This document shows, in pieces, positions 55,390 through 64,000 of a DNA stretch of 64,000 nt. The notes beneath the pieces are model-generated. The model saw nothing but the letters and a program-made list of their open reading frames with translations. It had not been told where the DNA came from and ran no database searches. Each line of letters starts with the position of its first letter. Within the stretch, counting starts at the first letter, position 1. Position numbers and translations under genes: made by a program. This DNA is from Odobenus rosmarus divergens (taxonomy: Eukaryota; Chordata; Mammalia; Carnivora; Odobenidae). The DNA lies in contig NW_004450563.1 of the NCBI RefSeq assembly GCF_000321225.1, forward strand, positions 148,645 through 212,644, written 5' to 3'.

Positions 55390-56388
55390 GATTTGATATG
55401 ATCCTTGGTATTTTGTTATTGTTAAGGGCCAGTTAAAGAGCTAGTATGACATTATTCTATGAAAACTCGTTTTTCATTAGGCAGACATAGTAGTTTAATA
55501 TAATCGTCTCCCAAATTGATGAAGTCAGCTATGAAAGAAAATCTGCTTTACATAATTGTGATTTTCAAGATAACAGTTAACTCTTTTATTAAAATTAATT
55601 TTATATTTCCTTATGATTTTTAGTTAACAAATACTTTTTGTTGTGTTACAATTATCTTTTTCTACTTTACTATTTTCAATAATGTCAAAAAAATGTTATG
55701 TAGAGGTGGTTTAAGACACTATTAGTACATGGATTCTAGTAGATTTGTATATGTTGTTTTGAAAGACATTTTCAGTTTTTCTTTTGATGATTTGGAGTAT
55801 TTTGTTTTTTTCCTACTTGATCTTATTCCAACCTATCCAACATATCAATTTTCCACTTAGTGATCACCAAAGCCAGAATGCAAAAACCCCCGAGGATAAT
55901 GGAACCTGATATCATCTCAAATATCCAGTTGTTTGCATTGCTTTCTTAGCAATAACAAAATTGTGTCCTAATTTAGATTTTTTATAAAGTTTCTTATTGT
56001 TAATGATCTCCTGTTTAATATTAGAAAAATGCTGTATTGAATATCAAAGGAAATAATTATACATGTCAAGTGTGCATAGGGGTGTACATATTTTATTCAA
56101 AATTTGATATCCTGAAATTCCTATGTTTATAAATGTAACACAAGTCAATTAATTGAGTCACATTTATAAATAGTTTGGGGCATTTATCACGTGAGCCTTA
56201 AAAAATTTGAAATTCTTTCATTAATACTTTGGAAAACATAGCAAGTTATAAAGAACAAAAATCGATGATTTCACACCCTGGGAAAACCACTGTTAGCATT
56301 TTGATATATCAAATATTTGATATAAACCTCTAGAATTCTACTAAAGTATGCTAGCTCCTATTAGATCCTGTTCTACTTTTCTGCTTGT
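55390..56388. other. Unassigned AT-rich DNA
   Basis: No confident call. 'ACCCTGGGAAAACCACTGTTAGC' near 56276 weakly resembles old L1 3' UTR sequence. Confidence 0.4.
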
Positions 56389-56405
56389 AAAGTATTTTAT
56401 TTATT

Positions 56406-56545
56406 TTTTAATTTTTATTTTTTTAAGCAGGCTCCACGCCCCGCATGGAGCCCAACATGAGGCTCTAACTCATGACCCTGAGATCAAGACCTGAGTTGAG
56501 ACCAGGAATCAGATGCTTAACGTACTGAGCCACCCAGGCACTCCA
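56406..56545 (-). mobile_element. SINEC lacking its CT/GA body, 17-bp TSD
   Basis: A short T-rich tail leads straight into 'AAGCAGGCTCCACGCCC' and the head complement 'ACTGAGCCACCCAGGCACTCC'. The GA-rich middle (about 60 bp) is missing. Duplication AAAGTATTTTATTTATT at 56389-56405 and 56546-56562. Confidence 0.92.
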
Positions 56546-56562
56546 AAAGTATTTTATTTATT

Positions 56563-57100
56563 AATCAGCTTCTAGAGTTATTAAAAATTCAACTAACAGT
56601 ATCTTGCAATTTTAAAAATCACACTCTTACATTGGATAATATACAGTTATTCAGTTAGATAAATGTCACTTTACTGGATATTTGTTGTGTTGAAAATTTT
56701 GTAGATGTTTAGGATGGTTTCCCTCAAAATAGATTTTGAGACATGAAAATACAATATCAATTATTGTGAATATCTTATGATTTTTAAGTTCACAGGTTGC
56801 TTTCTCGAAAGATGCAATAATTCACACCTAAGTTAATGAATATATTGCTTTTCGTACTTGTTCTACTATGAAAATCTTCCCTCTATCCAACTCTTCTTTC
56901 CCTACCTCCCTCTCTTTCACCTGTGTTCATTCTGATTACTAAAAAAATAACTATTATGTAAACTGGAATTCCTTTTCTATGTAATAAATATTTTATATGG
57001 GATCTTTTTTTTTTAAAGCAGAGTGTAATTTTCCTGAGGTCAGATGGATATCCACACATCCTTTTCTTTCTTTCTGTTATTAATTAGTTTGAAATATTTC
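56563..57100. other. Unassigned AT-rich DNA
   Basis: No recognisable gene. May be part of the old L1 that follows. Confidence 0.4.
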
Positions 57101-57104
57101 TATA

Positions 57105-57915
57105 TAATACTATACCATTTCTGTGCCAAACACTTTTACCATCTTAACCATTTTTAAAGTGTAAGTTCTATGGTATTAAATGTATTAATGATGTGCAATC
57201 ATTGCCCCCTCCCTCTAGAACTCTTTTTAATCTTGTAAAACTGAAACTCTATACCCATTAAAAAATAACTCCCTGTTATTCCCTCCCCACACACTGAAAA
57301 CCACTAATCTACTATCTAACTCAATAATTTTGACTACTCTAAGTATTTTATATAAGTGTAATCATACAGTATTTGTTTTTTTTCTTTTGTGACTGTCTTA
57401 TTTCATTTAGCGTAATGTCTTCAAGGTTCATTTATGTCATAGCATATATAGGGATTTCTTTCCTTTTTAAGACTGAATAATATTCAATTGTATGTACCTC
57501 CACATTTTGCCTACCCAATCATCTGTCAGTAGACATTTAGGTTGCTTCCACGTTTTATCTATTGTGAATAATGCTGTTATGAACATGGGTATACAGTTAT
57601 CTCTTCCAGATCCTGCTTTCAAGTTTTGGGGGGTATATACTCAAAAGTAGAAATCCTGGATCATATAATTTTATTTTTAATGTTTTTAGGAACCATCATA
57701 CTGTTTTCCATACCATTTTATGTTCCCCCCTAGTATCCAATTACTCCACAGCCTTCCAAAATGTACTGTTTTGTGATTTTTGATGGTAGCCATCCTATAT
57801 GTGGAGGTGGTATCTCACTGTAGTTTTGACTTGCATTTCTCTGCTGATTAGTGATGTTGAGCATCTTTTCATTTGCTTATTAGCCATTTTTATATCTTCT
57901 TTGGAGATATATATA
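57105..57915 (-). mobile_element. Old L1M relic, minus strand
   Basis: Antisense 3' UTR to ORF2 C-terminus. Phrases in order: 'GTGTAAGTTCTATGGTATTAAATG', 'GCAATCATTGCCCCC', 'TTTAGCGTAATGTCTTCAAGG', 'GACTGAATAATATTCAATTG', 'TTGTGAATAATGCTG' and 'GGTGGTATCTCACTGTAG'. Inactive, heavily mutated. Confidence 0.8.
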
Positions 57916-57919
57916 TATA

Positions 57920-58267
57920 CTTTTAATGCTATTAAAAAAAACAAGTCTTACTTCCTGCCCTATATTCGAAGGTTCTCATTGTTTTTTTGGGTTGTTTGTA
58001 TTTTAAATACAGTCATTTACTTCTGAATTAATTATGTGAAAATAATTTGGAAATGAAAGATCTCTGTGTGAACATTATGAATCATTTTTTATCCTCCTTC
58101 AGACAATCAGTGAGGATGTAAAGTTGCTGAAAACAAAATCTGCCACAGTTGACATGTGAAGAATCTTTCATACTTTAAAGATTGCAAAGTCCATTGTACT
58201 CTGATATAGATTTTCAAATAGTTTTTTAACTTATATTTTAATATTACGAACACATTTAAGTTGCATA
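57920..58267. other. Unassigned AT-rich DNA
   Basis: No recognisable feature. Confidence 0.45.
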
Positions 58268-58283
58268 TAAAAATGTCCCTGTC

Positions 58284-58497
58284 AAGGGGCACCTGGGTGG
58301 CTCAGTCAGTTAAGCCTTCAGCTCAGGTCATGATCCCAGGGTCCTGGGATTGAGCCCCGCATCAGGCTCCCTGCTCAGCGAGGAGTCTGCTTCTCCCTCT
58401 CCCTCTGCCCCTCCCCTGCTCATGCTTGCTCTCTCATGCTCACTCTCTCTCTCTCAAATAAATAAATAAAATATTTAAAAAATAAAAATAAAAAAAC
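58284..58497 (+). mobile_element. SINEC, 15-bp TSD
   Basis: Head GGGGCACCTGGGTGGCTCAG with a small arm deletion (GTTAAGCCTTCAGC). CT body and tail AAATAAATAAATAAAAT with an extended A-rich end. Duplication AAAAATGTCCCTGTC at 58269-58283 and 58498-58512. Confidence 0.96.
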
Positions 58498-58513
58498 AAA
58501 AATGTCCCTGTCC

Positions 58514-58805
58514 ATTAAAATTACAATTTTATTATTTGCCCCCAAATCTTTTATGTGTATTGGTCTTAATATTTATAAATTCTTTAAGTTAAAGTAACCC
58601 ACACCCACTTGTATTTTAACACACATTTAATCTAAAACAACAACCAGTTTGAATTTAAACATCACTGAACATACTTTCGTTTTGGAATAATATTTTCTGT
58701 AACTGAATATGTGAATATCTAAACTCCCTGAAATATTCCACAGAGGGTCATTTTTTTATTTCTCCCTGATAATTCCTTATCTCGCATGCACCTATATCAG
58801 AATAA
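58514..58805. other. Unassigned DNA
   Basis: No recognisable feature before the GAAA tract. Confidence 0.45.
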
Positions 58806-58812
58806 TGAAAGC

Positions 58813-58827
58813 GAGAGAAAGAAGAAA

Positions 58828-58876
<49 letters not shown>

Positions 58877-59044
58877 AAAGAAAGAAAGAAAGAAAGAAGG
58901 AAGAAAGAAAGAAAGAAAAAGAAAGAAAGAAGGAAAGAAAGAAAGAAAAAGAAAGAAGGAAAGAAAGAAAGAAAAAGAAAGAAAGAAAGAAAGGAAGGAA
59001 GAAAGAAAGAAAGGAAGAAGAAATGGAGGGAAAAAAGGAAGAAA
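58813..59044. repeat. (GAAA)n / polypurine tract
   Basis: GAAA repeats with GGAA and GAAAA variants. Bases 58813-59023 are an uninterrupted run of 211 purines on the plus strand, then one T and a further short purine run. Long open frames in two plus frames and one minus frame here are products of the repeat and not genes. Confidence 0.98.
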
Positions 59045-59221
59045 CAAAAGAAATGCTTTATAATGAAGATTGAGAGGTGATGAGAACAGTTTTTTCCACT
59101 AATTCAGTTTGGATAAAAATAGCTTATGGTAAAATGTAGCTTTAAAGTAGCAAGAACTTTTGTATTCATCAGTGAATATGATAAATGATTTCGGGAAGAA
59201 GCGTTCAACCACATACATTTA
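59045..59221. other. Unassigned DNA
   Basis: No recognisable feature. Confidence 0.45.
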
Positions 59222-59385
59222 TAAAACATTAAGTCTCTGATGAATTTGAGAAAAAAAAATCACTTTGTAGATGTCAGAATAATGAAACTAAGTGAGGTCA
59301 AGTGTTCGAGCCAGTGTTTTCCAGCCAGTGAGTGGCAAGGCTTGGGACTCCAGTGTTCTGTCTATGAGCCTCAGGTTTCCACACC
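59222..59385 (-). repeat. MIR SINE relic, minus strand
   Basis: 'TAATGAAACTAAGTGAGGTC', 'AGTGAGTGGCAAGGCTTGGG' and 'CTCCAGTGTTCTGTCTATG' match the antisense MIR core (GGAAACTGAGGCACAGAGAGG..AGTGGCAGAGCTGGGATTCG) in order. Confidence 0.65.
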
Positions 59386-62300
59386 AAAACATGCCACCCT
59401 GCACAAGTGAAGAATAGTATCAAAGAGAGGAGCTTGACATAGCACTACAATTCATCTCGCTTGCTAATTTCATTCATTACTTTGATATTGTTGAACACGT
59501 GCATTCTCCTGGCTTTTATCTAATTGTAATCCAGACCTTTTCAGATTTTCTCTAGGAGCTTATTAGAATCATAGATCAACAAAGGAATTTATGCTCTTGG
59601 ATTTTATATAAGGTAACCTTTCATGATTCTCTAATAAAAATTAAAGTAGTTGTGTTATTTAATTATGAAATATGTAACCTCATTTCAGCTTTCCTATCAG
59701 GCAAGTATTGAAGCTGACACTTCAATTGAGTTTACCCAAGGGTCCCTAAGCTTGGGGAGTTAACCACACACAGCTATCAAAGCAAGGGTGTCATCACAGA
59801 CTCTCCATACCTAATTACTACAAGTGGGAAGTTTTCTCCTGAGAGAGACCACTTTCATTCCAAATCTGACAGGTAGAAATTAGTTGCCTAATGGGATGGA
59901 ATAGTTCTGCAAATTGAAGGACTTAAGTGTGCTTTTTTAATTTAAGCTCCCTCCAAATTAGATTTTAATTTGGATCCAAATGTGAAGAGGTTGATGGCAC
60001 GAAGCAGCTTAGGTTGGCCCGGAGCCAATTATTTTATATTGCCCTTCTCCAGATATACTGTGTGTCTTTTATAGTCACCAGACGGTATGGGGCAGAAAAA
60101 CTGTCATGCCTTCATCAAGCGGAGTTTTCTGGAGAGCCCTGTGTTACTGTGGAATATTGCTAAGTGATGTGCTTCTCCCTCTGAGTCATTTCACAGTCAC
60201 GAAGACATCAAAGGTTGGACAGAGGATGTGTGTGTGTGTGTGTATTTTTTTAAATAATTATTGTTAAAGGGAAGAGTAATGAAGAAAGTATTAGTCTATC
60301 AGAAGTAGAATACAATAGAGACAATTTATATAGCCCTGTTTCAATTATAGAATGATTCCTTTCTCAAGCAATAAAAGAGAAACACCAAAGAGATCCATAA
60401 GGAGATTATTTCTTATAAGAGGTGATATACCAGTTGATCAAAGTGACTGATGGAAACCTCTGGAGAACATCTATTTCATTCAATAAACATAAATATACCA
60501 GGAGTATGTCGATACCCAAAGGGTATCTGTGGATACCTTATCAACATGTACATGAATTGAGAATGTCAGCTTTTTACTCCAAATGAATATATAGATTAGT
60601 TATATTAGAAGACATGTCACAGCCCCAGTAAGAACAAGCTTTTTCTTAATTTTCTTAAAACTTTCAGATGAAAAATCCAGATAACCATGAAAATAACCAC
60701 TGAATTATTCTCTAAGTATAATAATAAGAGTATAATAAGAATGCTATTATGATGCCGGTATTGGCATATGGAGTCCAATTGATGAAATAGTGAGCGGGAA
60801 GGAGGACTTATGTTAAGGGAGAAAAAACCAGGTAACGGTATTACACAGGTACTGACAACAAAGTAAATGCCTTCTGGGCAAAAGGGTTGAAAAAATATCA
60901 TTTGGCGTTCAAACTGGAAAATATTCTTCATTTCTCACCAAAACCCAAGTCAGCCTATTCCCTCTCTATCACTCATGGCCAACAACTGCTTTGTTCCTAG
61001 GTAACAGATCATTTCCAGAGAACACGATTTAGGAGGAAGAATTTTTCCACTAGCCGGCATTATCACTGGTTTGCTAAGGAGGTGGGTAATGGAGTTGTGG
61101 GGGTGGAGGTAGGCCGAGAGAAAACTGAGATTTTAGCAAAAGGGCTCTACTCCAGTTAGAGTTTCAACAAAAGCAGACAGATGAGGCATAGCTCTAGTAT
61201 TTCCTTGTGTAAGTAGTATTTGATGACATCAAGAAAAAGTACTGGGGGATATAAGCCTCCACGTATGGAAAGAATAAGTCATGGGAATAAAAGGCACAGC
61301 ATAAGGAATATAATCAACAACAGCAAAAAGACTACTTTATAAATATAATTGAAATGGCAAGAGCTGGGGGAAATTTAAGTAAAAGAGATGTGTAAATAGA
61401 TGGACTCTATTCATTTGAATTATAATTTTCTTGTATAAAGATCTATTATATTTTCTTTATGTAGCCAAATTAAATATAGAAACAAATGACAGAATTTTAT
61501 TTTCAATAATAGTAGGCTCCAAATTAATTAATCCAACTCTTCCCTGGAAAACAATTAAAAATTCTGAGAAAAAGATTTTTCTTTAAATACCAAATTAAGC
61601 ATGTTGAAGAGCTGACAAGACTGAAGGGAACTTCCAGGCCCAGTGTTGGGGCAGACCCAAATCCATTAAAGAATGTACAATATCAAGCACCAACATCACT
61701 TTTGCCTTGACACAGTTCACTGATAAGGGGAAGTGTGTGTATGTTTCACAAAGTGAAAAGATAAGAAATCAAGGTCCAGTGTTTGCACAGGAGAGAAGTT
61801 TCACAGAACTCTTGGACACATGATGTGAGAACACTGAGGGTAGGATACCACCTGAAGCTTTGCTCGCTCAGGGTGAGTATGAACCTGATATACACCTGCC
61901 ACCAGGTATGTTGACTGCAATAGCCTGCAAGGAAGAATTGTTTGTCAGTTCTGTTTTGCTCGCTTGTTTTGTGCCATTGTTTTCTTTAGCCTTAAATGAA
62001 CCAGACATATTACAGTAAAGATAAAAACAAGCTCCCTGAGAAATTGTGGCTACATCTGGACCACCAACCCTCCAGCAGACACCCATAGCCTGGAAAATCT
62101 GGGTGTCTTAAAGCCACACTTGAGTTGAGGTGGCAATTGATTTTGTGCACAGTTGCATGGAAGAATCAAACACAAATCTTCTCCGGATGAAGATTCTTTA
62201 TCTTAGTCCCAACGAAATTTTACAAATAAGCTTTGAGGGCAGTGACCAACACCAACACTCAGTCAAAAATATTAGTGAGATCCAGAAGAAGCAAGAAGTA

Positions 62301-62560
62301 CATACAGTAGATGTAACCCATCTGTCATCATTTCTTGTAGCAGAGATTCACTAATATAAGCTTAAAACAGAGTTCCAACAGAAGGGGAGAGAAATTATAG
62401 GGCAAAGAAAATATTTGAGAGATAAAAGCTTGTTCCAAAACATGTGAGAAATGCTATTCAAAGAAGCTTATTTCATCGGCTTACTGGAATAAATAAAATT
62501 AAACTTTAGATACAAGTAGTGAAGCTGAAGAAAATGAAGATATTAAAAAAAGAGAGAGAA
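59386..62560. other. 3.2-kb stretch without recognised repeats or genes
   Basis: Anonymous sequence. A (GT)n run is at 60228-60244. A 104-codon minus-strand open frame (60617-60931) and 72- and 74-codon frames near 62 kb have no recognisable domain. Together with 37.6-40.4 kb it is the least repeat-laden part. Confidence 0.45.
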
Positions 62561-62569
62561 AAGACAAAG

Positions 62570-63172
62570 GACTAAATCTTAACATGTAAAGAATTTCTAA
62601 AACTCAATAACAAAATAAACTAATAGAAAAATGGTAAATGTCAATTATATCTCAATAAAACTGGAAAAAGAAGAAAGAGAAATGGTGAAAAGACTTGCAT
62701 AGACATGCCATTTATGAGAAAATCTACATCATCAACCACATTGGAAATAAGGGAGAAAAATTAAAGCTTTAATGAGATACTACAAAATAGATACAATTAA
62801 AGGTTTGCATTAATTACTGTTGTCAAGGAACATTGCAACAGGAGCTCTCAGGACTGGTGAGGATATAAACTGATACAATATTTTTATAAACAGTTTGGCA
62901 TTATCCAGTCAAATTGGATATACAGATACCGTAGGCCCATCAATTTCAATCCTAGATATATGCCATCAAGGTATGTGTGCATAAGAAAACCAGGATAGAT
63001 AAAAAAGAAATGTTCATAGCAACGTTGTTCTCTGTACTCAAAACCAGACACCATTCAAATGTTCATTGACTGTAAAAGGGATAATGAACTATAGTAATTC
63101 ATATTATGGAAAATTAAGAATACTATAAAAATAAATGCATTATAGCTAAACAAAATGAGAATAAGTGATTTT
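62570..63172 (+). mobile_element. Old L1M relic, plus strand
   Basis: Sense L1 ORF2 end/3' UTR. 'TAAAACTCAATAACAAAATAAAC' type opening, 'GCTTTAATGAGATACTAC', 'CAGTTTGGCATTATCC', 'CAATTTCAATCCTAGATATATG' and 'CAGACACCATTCAAATG' occur in the normal order. Decayed; interrupted by the SINE at 63173 and probably continuing to about 63450. Confidence 0.68.
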
Positions 63173-63366
63173 GGGGCGACTGGGTGGCTCAGATGGTTAA
63201 GTGTTCAACTCTTGATTTCATCTCAGGTCATCGTCTCAGGGTCATGGGATCGAGCCCCATGTTGGGCTTCATGCTCAGCAGAGAGTCTGCTTGTCCCTCT
63301 TCCTCTGCTCCTCCCTGCTCTTGCTCTCTCTCTCAAATAAATAAATAAAATCTTTTTAAAAAAGAA
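63173..63366 (+). mobile_element. Older SINEC inside an L1 relic
   Basis: Head GGGGCGACTGGGTGGCTCAG, older 'CAACTCTTGATTTCATC' block, GGGATCGAGCCCC, and tail AAATAAATAAATAAAATC. Flanks 'AGAATAAGTGAT' and 'AGAATAAATAAT' may be a decayed target duplication. Confidence 0.95.
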
Positions 63367-63450
63367 TAAATAATAAATAAACGAAAAAAGCAAGATGCAA
63401 AAATTATATCAAATGTAGTTCATTTTATATAAGTTAATTAAACTAACTTG

Positions 63451-63845
63451 TAGATGGATGAACGCCCATTTAGGAAAGAATAAAGAAAAGAAAGGAAATT
63501 GTTGTTATGAATGTTAGGATTATGATTATCTTTGTGCCTCTTGTACTCACAACCATTTTTTTGTCTCCCCTTTTGTCTCTTCAGGAAAATATAGTCAAGA
63601 CTTCAAAGTGTGAACTCTAAGATTCCTTGTCACAGGAGCGTAGACAATACTTTTTGGGTCATACTGCTCAAAAATTGTGTCATCAAGATACCTACAGAGT
63701 AGTTCTTGGGTGAGGAAATAGTTTTTGTGTTTATAAGATGTGACAGTTAATTTTATGTATCAACATTATACTGTGCCAGGGGTGTCCAGATATTTGGTCA
63801 AACATTCCTCTGGGTTTTTCTGCTAGGGTGTTTTTAGATGTGGTT
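63451..63845. other. Unassigned DNA
   Basis: No recognisable gene or repeat. Confidence 0.45.
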
Positions 63846-63846
63846 A

Positions 63847-64000
63847 ATATTTATTTATTTATTTATTTATTTATTTTTTAATAATTTTTTTATTGTTTTG
63901 TTAACCACCATACATCATTAGTTTTTGATGCAGTGTTCCATGATTCATTGTTTGTGCATAACACCCAGTGCTCCACGCAGAATGTGCCCTCTTTAATACC
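63847..64000 (-). mobile_element. L1 3' end, minus strand, cut by window edge
   Basis: (ATTT)n and T-run as tail complement, then 'TTAACCACCATACATCATTAG', 'GTTCCATGATTCATTG' and 'ACACCCAGTGCTCCACGC', the antisense of the same L1 3' UTR found at 54018-54150 and 52200-52315. The element continues beyond the window, so its length and coding state are unknown. Confidence 0.88.

Noticed and set aside
58748..59080. Three long open frames (91-99 codons) rich in Lys/Glu/Arg or Phe/Ser/Leu
   Set aside because: Purely the translation of the GAAA/TTTC microsatellite.
1..64000. Bacterial-type features (operons, CRISPR arrays, integrons, attachment sites)
   Set aside because: Abundant mammalian SINE/LINE content and lack of long ORFs show nuclear vertebrate DNA. 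No regularly spaced repeat array was seen.
1..64000. Dog (canid) or cat origin
   Set aside because: No copy of the canid SINEC_Cf head or of the felid SINE body was seen. All SINEs match the arctoid-type consensus. This is inference from recalled consensus features, not a database search.

Overview
This window is vertebrate nuclear DNA from a carnivoran mammal, with no protein-coding gene, RNA gene or CRISPR array that I can support. The diagnosis rests on 28 copies of the tRNA-Lys-derived carnivore SINE (head GGGGCGCCTGGGTGGCTCAG, pyrimidine-rich body, AAATAAATAAATAAAATCTT tail). The absence of the canid-type SINEC_Cf head or of felid-type SINE bodies, together with the form of the young L1 3' UTR, suggests an arctoid caniform (bear, seal/sea lion or mustelid line). 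Which of these cannot be settled by eye. The sequence is AT-rich and CpG-poor outside SINE bodies, and looks like a gene desert or a very long intron.

Layout. 1-9 kb: an old L2 relic, five SINEs, two ancient repeats (one LTR-like) and anonymous DNA. 9.2-12.5 kb: a SINE doublet, a 42-bp tandem duplication, a solo class-I-type LTR with TTAA duplications, then one L2 reverse-transcriptase relic split by a second (minus-strand) LTR and two SINEs. 14-22.4 kb: more SINEs, including one with a strong hairpin, an old L1M/HAL1-like stretch, and a MER5A-like hAT fossil split by a SINE. 23.7-30.2 kb: several old minus-strand L1 relics and one MIR. 30,180-34,135: the largest element, a 5'-truncated, multiply broken carnivore L1 whose ORF2 runs from within the endonuclease to the 3' UTR, inserted into an older minus-strand L1. 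34.6-43.9 kb: old L1, L2 and MIR relics plus an L1 3' end split by a SINE. 45.8 kb: a 35-bp micro-L1 insertion. 47.4-50.9 kb: an L2 relic with a SINE, hAT fossils and a SINE cluster. 51.7-55.4 kb: a perfect hairpin, a 451-bp L1 3' UTR insertion and a twin-primed (5'-inverted) L1. 57-64 kb: old L1, SINEs, a 211-nt pure-purine GAAA tract, a MIR, and the 3' end of an L1 running out of the window.

The elements do not form a gene system. What they record is successive retrotransposition by one machinery: SINEs and L1s share A-rich tails and 13-18 bp target-site duplications. At least three inserts are little or nothing more than a tail. Family names come from recall of consensus features, not from a database search, so subfamily assignments are tentative.
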